Source of the DNA: Nocardia terpenica
GTDB taxonomy: Bacteria > Actinomycetota > Actinomycetes > Mycobacteriales > Mycobacteriaceae
Assembly (NCBI RefSeq): GCF_013186535.1
Contig: NZ_JABMCZ010000001.1
Location: 1,612,001-1,676,000 of the forward strand
Direction: 5' to 3'
DNA: 64,000 nt
A model generated the notes under the pieces. That model was given only the letters and a program-made list of their open reading frames with translations, was not told where the DNA came from and ran no database searches. This document shows, piece by piece, positions 36,547 to 44,906 of this stretch. Both the position numbers and the translations under genes were made by a program. Position 1 is the first letter of the stretch; every line of letters begins with the position of its first letter.

Positions 36547-37194
36547 TCAGCCGCGGCGGCCGCCCACCATCGGCATCAGGGTGCGGCGGGCGAACTCCCG
36601 CGCGGCCTGGGCGTCGCCGAGCGGGATGAGCCCGTCCGGGGTGAGGGCGAGGGAGTGCGCGAGCCGGGCCATGATCTCGGCGACCAGGTCGGCGTCGAAT
36701 TCCAGCTCGGGGTTGGTCTTCTGGAGCCCGCGCAGCTTGTCGGCCAGATAGGCGCGGCCGACGGCGAGGATGGGGCCCGCCTCGGTGGTCAGGCGCGGCA
36801 GGATCATGTCGGGCTCGGTGCGCAGCAGGCGTTGCAGCAGCTCGTTGCGCGCCAGCAGCGTGATGAAGGCGACGAAGATCTCCGCCAGCTGGTCCTCGTC
36901 GTCGGCGATGCCCGCGACCCGTTCCTCGATCTCGGCGACGAACAGCTGCGCCTCCCGGACCCCGACCGCCTCGACCAGGTCGTTCTTGGATTCGAACCGC
37001 CGATACAGGGTGGCCGGGCTGATACCGGCCCGCCGCGCGATCTCACCCATGCTGGTGCGCTTGATCCCGAAGTCGAGGAACGCGGACAGGGCGCTCTCGA
37101 GCAATTGCTCGCCATCGGCCCGCGGCTTCTCCAGGATGCGAGCCAGGATGGAGGGAACGGAGGGCATCGAGTCTCCAGTCGAATCGGTGGTCAC
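36547..37194 (-). CDS. TetR-family transcriptional regulator
   Basis: 215 residues. The N-terminal helix-turn-helix reads TSMGEIARRAGISPATLYRRF (~45-65), followed by the family's KNDLVEAV. The C-terminal ligand domain is all helical (NELLQRLLRTEPDMILPRL). The start ATG 37194 is the first in frame, and a second Met at residue 10 is possible. It converges on the DNA methyltransferase. TetR proteins usually repress a nearby gene when no ligand is bound; the target here could be the 59-residue gene or itself. Confidence 0.92.
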   Translation of the reverse strand: MTTDSTGDSMPSVPSILARILEKPRADGEQLLESALSAFLDFGIKRTSMGEIARRAGISPATLYRRFESKNDLVEAVGVREAQLFVAEIEERVAGIADDEDQLAEIFVAFITLLARNELLQRLLRTEPDMILPRLTTEAGPILAVGRAYLADKLRGLQKTNPELEFDADLVAEIMARLAHSLALTPDGLIPLGDAQAAREFARRTLMPMVGGRRG

Positions 37195-37288
37195 CGCGTC
37201 GATGCGGAAGGGTGACCATCATTATCTCATCGAACTGCGCAGCCTTCCGCCGCCAGCGGCGTGTCGCACCGGCAAGCCGGGATCCCGG

Positions 37289-37468
37289 TCAGCGTAAATT
37301 CAGTGCGGCCATTTCTCTTTCGATCGCGTTCGCGGCGAAATCTATTCCGCTGGAACGTAATTCGTGTACCCGGCGACGCAGTGCCTCGATACCGCCGGGC
37401 TGGGCCGCGATATCGGCCACGCTGAGTCGCCGCTGGGGTCGGCGCATACCGGACTTCTCGTACGCCAC
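37289..37468 (-). CDS. 59-residue basic protein of unknown function
   Basis: GTG 37468 is preceded by AGGAGG at 7 nt, one of the best ribosome sites in the window. The product begins VAYEKSGMRRPQRRLS, continues through VADIAAQPGGIEALRRRVHE and ends ANAIEREMAALNLR; it is mostly helical and basic. It shares the strand with TetR (downstream) and the carbonic-anhydrase-like gene (upstream). I recognise no family. The ribosome site and the codon-biased frame support a real gene. Confidence 0.6.
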   Translation of the reverse strand: MAYEKSGMRRPQRRLSVADIAAQPGGIEALRRRVHELRSSGIDFAANAIEREMAALNLR

Positions 37469-37608
37469 CGTCGAACCTCCTGCTCACCCACACCGCGGCC
37501 CTGCCGGAAATACGAGTGTCGAATATCGGCACAGTGGTCCGGACCCCGAGCACGCTGGGACGATGCTAGCAAGCGCCGGACGGCCGCATCGGCGAATTGT
37601 GGTCTGAG

Positions 37609-38124
37609 TCACACCTCGATGCCGTCGCGGTGGACGGTCGTATTGTGCCGGTACACCGCGGCATTGAGCCGGATCCGGTCCCTCTCCGCCTCGCCGAGCT
37701 CGCGCCGCACCTTGCCGGGCACGCCCGCCACCAGGGAGCCCGGCGGGATCTGGGCGTTCTCCGGGATCAGCGCGTTGGCCGCGATCAGGCTGCCCGCGCC
37801 GATCATCGCGCCGTTGAGCACGGTCGCGCCCATACCGACCAGCACGTCGTCACCGATCGTGCATCCGTGCAGAATCGCGTTGTGCCCCACCGAGACTCCG
37901 CTACCCACCGTCAGCGGGAAGCCCGGGTCCGCGTGCAGCGCGCACCCGTCCTGGATATTGCTGCCCGCGCCGATCGCGATGTCCTCGACATCGCCGCGCA
38001 GCACCGCGTTGTACCAGATGCTCACCTCGGCGGCCAGCCGCACCCGCCCGATCACCGTCGCCGTCGGTGCGAGCCACGCGCTCTCATCGATCCGCGGCTC
38101 GTGCTCACCCAATCGAATCCTCAT
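37609..38124 (-). CDS. Gamma-carbonic-anhydrase-like hexapeptide-repeat protein
   Basis: 171 residues of left-handed beta-helix repeats (VEDIAIGAGSNIQDGC, VGSGVSVGHNAILHG, IGDDVLVGMGATVLNG) and a C-terminal helix (VRRELGEAERDRIRLNA). His residues in CALHAD and in VGHNAILHG match the three zinc ligands of gamma-class carbonic anhydrases. Family members (YrdA, PaaY, CaiE relatives) are trimeric; some hydrate CO2, others act as thioesterases or have no known reaction. Full length for the family. Confidence 0.9.
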   Translation of the reverse strand: MRIRLGEHEPRIDESAWLAPTATVIGRVRLAAEVSIWYNAVLRGDVEDIAIGAGSNIQDGCALHADPGFPLTVGSGVSVGHNAILHGCTIGDDVLVGMGATVLNGAMIGAGSLIAANALIPENAQIPPGSLVAGVPGKVRRELGEAERDRIRLNAAVYRHNTTVHRDGIEV

Positions 38125-38167
38125 GATCGTGAACTTAGTGGTCCGTCGCGACCGGGTCGACGGGCGG

Positions 38168-38425
38168 TTACTCGTAGTGGAAGCGACACGAGATGATCAC
38201 CACGGCGTCGTCGTCGAGTGCGTAGACCAGGCGATGCTCGCTCGTGATCCGCCGCGACCAATACCCGGAGAGATTGTGCTGCAACGGCTCCGGCTTTCCG
38301 ATCCCTTCGTGTCCATTGCGGCAGATGTCGTCGATCAGGCGGTTGATCCGCCTCACGACCCGTCTGTCGTTGGATACGAACCACTGGTAGTCGTTCCAGG
38401 ACTCGTCGGTGAACGTCCTCTTCAC
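38168..38425 (-). CDS. yoeB: YoeB-family toxin, ribosome-dependent mRNA endonuclease
   Basis: The 85-residue protein matches Txe/YoeB: FTDESWNDYQWFVSNDR at the start, GKPEPLQHNLSGYWSRRI in the middle and the C-terminal HRLVYALDDDAVVIISCRFHY with catalytic His and Tyr. YoeB cuts mRNA in the ribosomal A site when released from YefM. Its ATG overlaps the antitoxin stop (ATGA), so translation is coupled, as usual for this module. Confidence 0.95.
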   Translation of the reverse strand: MKRTFTDESWNDYQWFVSNDRRVVRRINRLIDDICRNGHEGIGKPEPLQHNLSGYWSRRITSEHRLVYALDDDAVVIISCRFHYE

Positions 38426-38754
38426 TCGGCCGCCGCTTTTTTGGTGGTCGTCTTCGTCCTGCGAGGTGTCTTGGTCGGCGCGGCGGCGGGTTCATCGTCG
38501 GTGATCTCGACAAGGTCACGCGGGGTGGCCTGTCCCTCGCGGTGCTGCGCGATGGACCGTTCGAGGTGGCGCGCGTTGGCCGGGTTGCCCAGTAGATACG
38601 CGGTCTCTTTCAGCGCCTCGTATTCACGCAGGGATACAACCACGGCGGGTTCGTGGCCCGCGCGGGTGATCACGACCTCTTCGAGGTCGTCGGTTGCACT
38701 CTCGAGTACCGAGGCGAGGTTGGCCCGCGCGTCGGTATAGGTCATCGGTTTCAT
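38422..38754 (-). CDS. yefM: YefM-family antitoxin with Lys-rich tail
   Basis: The first ~85 residues match YefM/PhD antitoxins: MTYTDARANLASVLESA, EEVVITRAGHEPAVVVSLREYEA. The protein binds YoeB and represses its own operon. At 110 residues it is longer than typical YefM (~83-92); the extra C-terminus (PTKTPRRTKTTTKKAAAE) is rich in Lys and Thr, like histone-type DNA-binding tails. It overlaps yoeB by 4 bp. The operator palindrome lies 10 bp upstream of its ATG. Confidence 0.94.
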   Translation of the reverse strand: MKPMTYTDARANLASVLESATDDLEEVVITRAGHEPAVVVSLREYEALKETAYLLGNPANARHLERSIAQHREGQATPRDLVEITDDEPAAAPTKTPRRTKTTTKKAAAE

Positions 38755-38763
38755 ATCCTCTAA

Positions 38764-38781
38764 TGTACAGGATTCTGTACA
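38764..38781. promoter_or_regulatory. YefM operator palindrome
   Basis: TGTACAG-GATT-CTGTACA is a perfect inverted repeat 10 bp upstream of the yefM start. TGTACA is the established core of the YefM-YoeB operator in E. coli, so autoregulation by the complex is strongly suggested. Confidence 0.85.
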
Positions 38782-38795
38782 TGTCGCCGTGAGCC

Positions 38796-39710
38796 TTACA
38801 GATACCACTCCGGTTCCACGTCGGCGGGTAGGTCGCGCAGCTTGTCCGGGTTGCGGACCACGGTGATCGCGGTGATGCGGCCGTCGTCGACGGTGAAGGA
38901 GAAGACCCCGGTGTGCGTGCCGTCGAATACCACCAGGCCCGGGCGGCCGTTGACCAGGACCGAGCGGCCCCACGCCCCGTTGGTGGAGCGGTACCAGCCG
39001 AAGAACAGCTTGGCCACCAGTTCCGCGCCGTGCACCGGCTGCCGGATGGCGGGCACCTTGCCGCCGCCGTCGGCGGTCAGGCTGACATTCGCGTCCAGCA
39101 CGCCGAGCAGTGCGCCGAGGTCGCCGGAGCGCCAGGCCAGGGCGAAGGCCGAGACCACCTTCTCCTGTTCGTCGCGGCTGGCGGGGAAGCGCGGGGTGCC
39201 CTCCTCGACGTGCTTGCGGGCGCGAGAGGCCAACTGCCGCACCGCGGCCGGGGTCCGGCCGACCACCTCGGCCACCTCCGGGCCGCTCATGCCGAACACG
39301 TCCTGCAGCACGAAGGCGGTGCGCTCGGCCGGGGACAGCGACTCCAGCACCACCAGCAGGGCGGTGGTGACCCGCTCGTCCTGGGTGATCCGATCGGCGG
39401 GATCCTCCCACGAGGTGACCTCCGGTTCGGGCAGCCACTCGCCGACGTATTGTTCGCGCCGGGCCCGAGCCGACCCGAGCTGATCGAGCGCCAGCCGCCC
39501 GGTGACCGTGGTGAGCCAGGCCCGCAGATTGTCGATCCGCTCATCCCCGGAACGATTCTCGTGCCACCGTTGCAGCCGCAGCCACGCCTCCTGCACCACA
39601 TCGTCGGCATCGCTGAGGCTCCCGAGCGTGCTGTACGCCAGCCGCCGCAGATACGCCCGATGCTCCTCGAACTCCCGCGCCAACTCCACCCGATCCAGCC
39701 CGTCCACCAC
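38796..39710 (-). CDS. sigJ: ECF41 sigma factor (SigJ-like)
   Basis: The protein has sigma region 2 (FEEHRAYLRRLAYSTLGS, DADDVVQEAWLRLQRW) and region 4 (AFVLQDVFGMSGPEVAEVVG), then a C-terminal SnoaL-like domain. The three ECF41 signature motifs are present: WLPEP between the sigma domains, DGGGK, and NPDKL near the end. In ECF41 factors the C-terminal domain controls activity in place of an anti-sigma factor. I chose GTG 39710 because AAGGAAG lies just upstream; a reading to 39734 would add 8 residues. A TGTCACA at 39784-39778 resembles the ECF41 -35 element but lacks a CGTC at the expected distance. Confidence 0.9.
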   Translation of the reverse strand: MVDGLDRVELAREFEEHRAYLRRLAYSTLGSLSDADDVVQEAWLRLQRWHENRSGDERIDNLRAWLTTVTGRLALDQLGSARARREQYVGEWLPEPEVTSWEDPADRITQDERVTTALLVVLESLSPAERTAFVLQDVFGMSGPEVAEVVGRTPAAVRQLASRARKHVEEGTPRFPASRDEQEKVVSAFALAWRSGDLGALLGVLDANVSLTADGGGKVPAIRQPVHGAELVAKLFFGWYRSTNGAWGRSVLVNGRPGLVVFDGTHTGVFSFTVDDGRITAITVVRNPDKLRDLPADVEPEWYL

Positions 39711-39832
39711 CGTCTTCCTTCCACCCCGCCCCATCGAGCAACCCTATCGACGCCTTCTCTAGGATGACGCCGCCAGGTGTGACATCGCAGGATGAACCTC
39801 GGCCACCTGCCGGTGTATTCCGCCCACCCTTG

Positions 39833-40181
39833 CTCCTGGCGTGCTTCCGCCCTGTGCTCTCGACGCGCTCCCGTCCTGTGCTCTTGGCGTGGTCTCGTCC
39901 TGTGCTCTTGGCGTGCTTCCGTCCTGTGCTCTCGATGTGCTCCCGTCCTATGCTTCCCGGCGTGCTTCGATCCTGGCGTGCTCTCGCCTTCTGCTCTCGG
40001 CGTGCTTCCGCCCTTTGATCCCAACGTGCTCGCCCTCTATTCCCGACGTGCTCCTGCCCACTGATCCTGGTGTGCTCTCACCTTTGCTCCCGATGTGCTC
40101 TCGTCCTCTGGTCCCGGCGTGCTCTCGCCCTTTGCTCTCGGCGTGCTCCTGCCTTCTGCTCTCGGCGTGCTCCTACCTTCT
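39833..40181. repeat. Degenerate 24-bp tandem array in the sigJ-cobD gap
   Basis: About 14-15 imperfect units of ~24 bp (pattern TGCTCTCGGCGTGCTCC...) fill the ~530-bp gap between sigJ and cobD. Read on the minus strand each unit is GCACGCCGGGATC-like (the hairpin right arm) plus ~11 bp of flank. The array touches the hairpin at 40182. I see no gene in it; long translations here are periodic and are artefacts. Confidence 0.85.
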
Positions 40182-40208
40182 GATCCCGGCGTGCTTTTGG
40201 CCGGGATC
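40182..40208 (-). repeat. Dispersed 27-bp hairpin, copy 2
   Basis: Perfect 9-bp arms GATCCCGGC and GCCGGGATC flank the loop CAAAAGCAC (minus strand). It lies between the divergent sigJ and cobD, so it is not placed as a simple terminator. The 24-bp array extends from its right-arm side. Confidence 0.9.
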
Positions 40209-40242
40209 TCCCGACCGGCCGGGTGCCGGTTAGTCTCACTCG

Positions 40243-41286
40243 ATGCGTAAGGGGACTGCGGCCGCCGTTGGGATGTTGGTGGGGTTCGGGTTGGATCGGG
40301 TGCTGGGGGATCCGCGGCGGGGGCATCCGGTGGCGGGGTTCGGGGCGGTGGCGGGGCGGGTGGAGGCGGTGACCTATCGCGATGGTCGGGGGGCGGGGGT
40401 TGGGCACGAGATGTTGCTCGTCGGTGGGGTTGTCGGGCTGGGGGTGGTGCTGGATCGGCTGGTCGAATCCGAAGGGGCGGTGGTGCTGACGGCGCTGGCC
40501 ACGTGGACCGTGCTCGGAGGGCGCACGTTGGCGCGGACGGGGCGGGAGATGGCGGATCGGCTCGAGGGTGGGGATCTGGCGGGGGCGCGGGCGTTGCTGC
40601 CGTCGCTGTGCGGGCGCGATCCCGAGGTGCTGGATGCGGACGGATTGGCCCGGGCCGCACTGGAATCCATTGCCGAGAACACCTCCGATGCGACGGTGGC
40701 GCCGCTGTTCTGGGGGGCGGTCGCGGGGGTGCCGGGGCTGCTCGGGTATCGCGCGGTGAACACCCTCGACGCGATGGTCGGCTACCGCAACGAGCGGTAC
40801 GGGCGCTTCGGCTGGGCCGCCGCGCGCACCGACGATATCGCGAATCTGATTCCGGCGCGGCTGGGCGGCCTGCTCACCGCCGCGCTCGCCCCGGTCGTCG
40901 GCGGGCGGCCCGCGGCGGCGCTGCGGGCGTGGCGGCGCGACGCCGCCCGGCATCCGAGCCCCAATGCCGGGGTGGCCGAGGCAACCGTGGCGGGGGCGCT
41001 CGGTGTCCGCCTGGGCGGGCGCACCCAGTACCGGCACGGCGTCGAACAGCGGCCGACGCTCGGCGACGGTCCCGCGCCCCGCGTGCCCGATCTTCTTCGG
41101 GCCGTGCGTCTTTCGGAGGCGGTGCAGCTGGCCGCCGCCTGCGCCATGGCGGCGCTCGCGCTCACCCGCCATCGGTCTGCCAAGGTTTCGTCAATATTCC
41201 GTTCGGAATCGAAAGGCGTTGTGTTGCATCGACGTAAGGTCGGGCGGTCGGCGGTGTCGACCGCCGGGAAAGGTGGGACGGAGTGA
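40243..41286 (+). CDS. cobD: Adenosylcobinamide-phosphate synthase (CobD/CbiB)
   Basis: 347 residues with the family's LVGFGLDRVLGDPRRGHPVAGFG at the N-terminus, AALESIAENTSDATVAPLFW, GYRAVNTLDAMVGYRNERYGRFGWAAARTDD and RHPSPNAGVAEA. The membrane enzyme attaches the aminopropanol arm (or its phosphate) to adenosylcobyric acid in B12 synthesis. The last ~35 residues (after RHRSAKVSS) are a basic tail beyond the usual family end. It overlaps the next gene by 4 bp (GTGA). The gene order with SURF1, ptpA and cobC is that of mycobacteria. No cobalamin riboswitch was seen upstream. Confidence 0.94.
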   Translation: MRKGTAAAVGMLVGFGLDRVLGDPRRGHPVAGFGAVAGRVEAVTYRDGRGAGVGHEMLLVGGVVGLGVVLDRLVESEGAVVLTALATWTVLGGRTLARTGREMADRLEGGDLAGARALLPSLCGRDPEVLDADGLARAALESIAENTSDATVAPLFWGAVAGVPGLLGYRAVNTLDAMVGYRNERYGRFGWAAARTDDIANLIPARLGGLLTAALAPVVGGRPAAALRAWRRDAARHPSPNAGVAEATVAGALGVRLGGRTQYRHGVEQRPTLGDGPAPRVPDLLRAVRLSEAVQLAAACAMAALALTRHRSAKVSSIFRSESKGVVLHRRKVGRSAVSTAGKGGTE

Positions 41287-41513
41287 GAGGGAAGGTTCTC
41301 GATATCGTTCTGCTCGTCGCGTGGGCGATCCTGTTCGTCGCCGTGGCGAACTTCGCACCGGGCGTGGGCGTGGCCCTGATCGCGTGGGGCGGCATCGCGG
41401 TGCTGGGGTACTACAACTCGTTCGTGCGCCACGATCGGGCGCTCGATCTGGGCCACCCCGCCCTCGGCCGACGCGTGAACCACGACGAGACGCTGCGCCC
41501 CGCGTGGCGCTGA
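41283..41513 (+). CDS. Small two-helix membrane protein
   Basis: 76 residues from a GTG that overlaps the cobD stop (GTGA), so it is probably translationally coupled to cobD. Two hydrophobic helices (VLDIVLLVAWAILFVAVANF and VGVALIAWGGIAVLGYY) are followed by a polar tail with two His. No family or function is recognised. It converges on the antiporter gene. Confidence 0.7.
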   Translation: MRGKVLDIVLLVAWAILFVAVANFAPGVGVALIAWGGIAVLGYYNSFVRHDRALDLGHPALGRRVNHDETLRPAWR

Positions 41514-41519
41514 CCATCG

Positions 41520-43037
41520 TTACGAAACCGGTTGCGGCCCCGTCGATTCGGAGCTGAACAGGGCGGCGACCTGGGGGAGCGCGGCGCGCTCGGCGAGCAC
41601 GACGACCTCGTCGCCGCTGTGCAGCAGGGTATCGGCGCTGACGGTCACCAACCGCCCGCGGCGAATGATCACGCTCACCCACAGATCGTCGGACGGCAGC
41701 TCGGCGACGCTGCTGCCGTCCGCGGCCGACCCGGCGGCCACGGTGAACCGGTGCAGGCTGTCCGGCTCCTCCTCGAACCGCGTATTCATCGTCCACGGCC
41801 GGAGATTCACCGTTTCCAGCGGCACACCCAGCCGCCGTGCCAGCGCCGGTACCGCACTGCCCTGCACGATGACCGAGAACGCCACCACCACGAAAATAAT
41901 CTCGTAGGCGCGCCGGGCGTCCGGGACCTCGGCACGAAGAATGAAGGTGCCCAACAGAATCGGTACCGCGCCCTTCAATCCGGTCCACAGCACGAAAAGC
42001 CGTTCCCCGCGCGACAATCGGATCCGCCAGGTCAGCGCGCCGACCAGCAGCGGCCGGATCACCAGCGCCAGCAGCACCGCCAGCCCGAGTCCGATGAACC
42101 ACGCGCCGCCCACGGCCACCCCGTGCGACCCGGTCACCTGGATGGTCAGCCCGAGCAGCACGAAGGCGACGATCTCGCCGAGATTGGCCAGCGCGGAATG
42201 GAATCGGGCGATCTCCGCGCGATACGGCGCGCGCTGGCCGCCGATCACGATCCCCGCCACCAGCACCGCGAGGAATCCGGAGCCGTGCGCGAGGGTCGTC
42301 GCCGCGTAGATTGCCAGCACGCTCATCAGCACCCGCAGCGAGTACAGCCCGGACGTCGGCAGCGGCACCCGCCGCATGAACCACAGCAGCCCGAGGCCGC
42401 CCGCGAGACCCAGCACCGCGCCGACGACGATCTGCACCGCGAATTCGCCCAGGACCGAGCCGATCGCGTCGCCGCCGAGGCTCGTGGTGCCCAGCAGCAC
42501 CACCAGCAGCGCGATGCCGACCGGATCGTTGGCCCCGGATTCGCCCTGCAGCAGCACGCCGCTGCGGCCGCCGATCTGGCGGCGGCCCAGCACCGAGAAC
42601 ACCACCGCCGGATCGGTCGGCGACAGGGCGGTGCCGAGCAGCAGCGCGATCCGCCAGTCCAGGCCGAACAGCGCGTGCGCGGCCAGCGCCAACGCGGCCG
42701 CGGTAACCAGGGTGCCCGCCACCCCGATCCAGGCGATGGCCCTGGCATTCTCCCGAAACCGCCGCCAGCCGATCTGCATCCCACCGTCGAACAGGATCAC
42801 CACCAGCGCGACCGTGACCACCCGCTCCACCAGGGTGACCGGCACACCGCCGAGGGCGGGCCAGACATCGGAGGCCGCGGCGGCGCAGACCAGAAACAGC
42901 GCCGGAGCAGGCACCGGAAACCAGTCACCGAGTCGATTGGACAGCACGGCCGCGAGCCCGACCAGCGAGACCACCAGCAGGGCACCGGAAAAGACCGTCA
43001 CGTCGGTCATCGCGCCCAAACCCGGATCGCCCAGCAC
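41520..43037 (-). CDS. CPA1-type cation/proton antiporter (NhaP2/CvrA-like) with RCK_C domain
   Basis: A polytopic protein of 505 residues (about 12-13 helices) with LLGTALSPTDPAVVFSVLG and GESGANDPVGIALL, the ion-binding Asp motifs of the CPA1 family. The soluble C-terminus (~residues 410-495, VSVIIRRGRLVTVSADTLLHSGDEVVVLA) is a TrkA-C/RCK_C ligand domain, as in potassium/proton antiporters NhaP2 and CvrA. GTG 43037 is the longest start; ATG 43010 (MTDVTVF) is equally plausible. It would exchange K+ or Na+ for protons at the membrane. Confidence 0.92.
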   Translation of the reverse strand: MLGDPGLGAMTDVTVFSGALLVVSLVGLAAVLSNRLGDWFPVPAPALFLVCAAAASDVWPALGGVPVTLVERVVTVALVVILFDGGMQIGWRRFRENARAIAWIGVAGTLVTAAALALAAHALFGLDWRIALLLGTALSPTDPAVVFSVLGRRQIGGRSGVLLQGESGANDPVGIALLVVLLGTTSLGGDAIGSVLGEFAVQIVVGAVLGLAGGLGLLWFMRRVPLPTSGLYSLRVLMSVLAIYAATTLAHGSGFLAVLVAGIVIGGQRAPYRAEIARFHSALANLGEIVAFVLLGLTIQVTGSHGVAVGGAWFIGLGLAVLLALVIRPLLVGALTWRIRLSRGERLFVLWTGLKGAVPILLGTFILRAEVPDARRAYEIIFVVVAFSVIVQGSAVPALARRLGVPLETVNLRPWTMNTRFEEEPDSLHRFTVAAGSAADGSSVAELPSDDLWVSVIIRRGRLVTVSADTLLHSGDEVVVLAERAALPQVAALFSSESTGPQPVS

Positions 43038-43159
43038 GACGAAATGTCCCTACAGGGGCATCGCGAGACCGACACGTGATGTCCTTCCGCCGATCGAACC
43101 ACCACCACTTCGTCGACCAGACTTCCCGACACTCCGCTTCCACCTTAACGGTTTATTGA

Positions 43160-43915
43160 CGCGCTGAACGAAGATGGTCCCGTGGCGGCGTCGGGGGTCA
43201 TGGGCGAGTCCGACCCTGCTTCGGTCTCGAGACCGCGCTGGCAGTCTCTACCGAACCTGGCCATCACCGCTGCGGTTCCGTTGCCGCCGGAGTCTCTGCT
43301 GAGCCCGGCCGTTGCCGTTTCGATCTCGAGACCGTGCTGGCAGTGTCTGCTGGACATGGCCGTCGCCGCTGCGGTTCCCGTGGCCGCGCCGAAGAGTCTT
43401 TGCTGAATGCGGCCGTTGCCGTTTCGGTTCCGTCGCCGCGTCGGGCAGTCTCGGCGGAACCTGCTCGTTGCCGCTGCGGTTCCGTGGCCGCGTCGGAGAG
43501 TCTCCGCTGAATCCGGCCGCCGCCGTTTCGGTCCGTGGCCGCGCCCGGCAGTGTCCGCCGAACCTGGCCGTTGCCGCTGCGGTTCCGGGGCCGTGCCGGG
43601 GGGTGTTGGTCGAGCCTGGCCGTCGCCGCTTCGGTCCTGTGGTCGCGCTGGGCGGTTTCGGTCGAATCCGGCTGTTGCCGCTTGGGTCGCGGGGCCGCGT
43701 CGGGCGGGCTTGGCCGAACCCGGTTGTTGTCGCCTGGGTTGCGGGGCCGCGTCGGGTGGTCTTGGTCGAATCCGATTGTTGCTGCTTCGGTTCCGTGGTT
43801 GCGATGGGGAGTCTTTGCTGAATTCGGCCGCGTCGCTGCGGTTCCGGGGCCGTGCTGGGCGGTTCTGCCGAAGTCGCCGGTCGCCGCGCCGGGGCCGGGA
43901 TCGGCTGCGCGGTGG
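43160..43915. repeat. Minisatellite, ~51-54 bp unit, 13 or more imperfect copies
   Basis: The ~930-bp gap between the antiporter and SURF1 is mostly an imperfect tandem repeat. Each unit has the form GCGGTTCCGTGGCCGCG, then an AGTCT-type core, GCTGAATCCGGCCG and TTGCCGCT. The unit alternates between slightly different lengths, so the period is not fixed to one reading frame. Open frames of 170-320 codons on both strands come from this periodicity and are not credible genes. The array is unrelated in sequence to the hairpin arrays elsewhere. Confidence 0.85.
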
Positions 43916-43964
43916 GCGTTCCGTGTATCGCTGGCATTGGCTGTGTACGCGGGTGGGGGTGGTT

Positions 43965-44906
43965 TCAGCGGCGGGCGTTGCCGTAGCGGTCTGCCAGGCG
44001 TTCGGCGGTGGTTTGCTGGTGGGGGGTTGGTGGGGTTGTGGAAATCGGTGTGGGGGAGGGGGGTTCGGTGGGGGCGTGTGAATCTTTCACCGGCTCGGGG
44101 GGTTCGGTGGGGGCCGGGGCGGGAGGGGGTGTGGCCGTGGCGCGTTCCTTGCGGCGTTCGCGGAGTTCGGCGTAGACGAAGTAGCCCAGGCCCAGGGGGG
44201 CCATGACGCCGAAGGCTATCCATTGCAGGCCGTAGGACAGGTATGGGCCCGCGTCCAGCTGGGGTAGCGGCTGGGAGGTGAACGCGCCCGGCTGCTTGTC
44301 GGTGAGTTGCAGGTAGCCGGGGTGGCCGCCGGTCGGGACGGTGGTCAGCGGGGTGCCGAGTACGGTCGAAACCTGGCCGGTGTCAATGGAATACACCTGG
44401 CGGTAGCCGTCGCGGGTCATCGGGTCCTTGCCGGGGATGATGCCCTCGGACTTGCGCAGCCGGGCCTCGATGCGTTGCGGGCCGCTCGGCGGCTCGGCGA
44501 TCGGCGGCAGTTGCACGCCGTCGGCGGCCGCGACCAGGCCGCGATCCACCAGCAGGGTGCGGCCGTCGTCGAGACGGAACGCGGCCAGCACCCCGTAGGC
44601 GGGCTTGTCCTCGAGCCGCTGCAGCCGCTCCAGGACCGTCGAGCCGGGTACGTAGTTGCCGGTGGCGCTGACACGCCGCCATTCGGTGTCCTCGGTGGCG
44701 GGCTTGTCGAGCAGCGTGGTGACGTCCACCGGGGCGGCGCTCACCGAGTCGGCGATGAGCTGGTTGCGGTGCGAGGTCCTGCCGTTCTTGCCCAGCTGCC
44801 AGGGCGCGAGGATGGTGAAGCACAGGTAGGCGAACGCCACGACCACGGCGGCCAGGATCACCCAGCTGGGTCGCAGCAGGAAGGTGAGTCGGCGCAGCAT
44901 GGTCAT
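43965..44906 (-). CDS. SURF1-family cytochrome c oxidase assembly protein
   Basis: 313 residues. A first membrane helix (WVILAAVVVAFAYLCFTILAPWQLG) and a last one (LSYGLQWIAFGVMAPLGLGYFVY) flank the extracytoplasmic domain with WRRVSATGNYVPG, LLVDRGLV and GGHPGYLQLTDKQ, the SURF1 layout. A Pro/Thr-rich cytoplasmic tail follows. SURF1 helps heme insertion into the aa3 oxidase. The start ATG overlaps the ptpA stop (ATGA), so the two are co-translated, as in mycobacteria (Rv2234-Rv2235). Confidence 0.93.
   Translation of the reverse strand: MTMLRRLTFLLRPSWVILAAVVVAFAYLCFTILAPWQLGKNGRTSHRNQLIADSVSAAPVDVTTLLDKPATEDTEWRRVSATGNYVPGSTVLERLQRLEDKPAYGVLAAFRLDDGRTLLVDRGLVAAADGVQLPPIAEPPSGPQRIEARLRKSEGIIPGKDPMTRDGYRQVYSIDTGQVSTVLGTPLTTVPTGGHPGYLQLTDKQPGAFTSQPLPQLDAGPYLSYGLQWIAFGVMAPLGLGYFVYAELRERRKERATATPPPAPAPTEPPEPVKDSHAPTEPPSPTPISTTPPTPHQQTTAERLADRYGNARR

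Noticed and set aside
39778..39784. ECF41-type autoregulated promoter of sigJ
   Set aside because: TGTCACA matches the -35 element, but no CGTC lies at the expected ~16-bp spacing, so I did not list it as a feature.
39833..40181. CRISPR-like repeat or a small Cys-rich protein gene
   Set aside because: Units have no spacers and the translations are periodic; the unit is explained by the hairpin arm plus flank.
39711..40242. Cobalamin riboswitch before cobD
   Set aside because: The B12-box consensus is not present; the gap is filled by repeats and the hairpin.
43248..44223. Proteins of 170-320 residues on both strands
   Set aside because: They are translations of the ~51-54 bp minisatellite, rich in Arg/Gly/Pro, without ribosome sites or recognisable folds.
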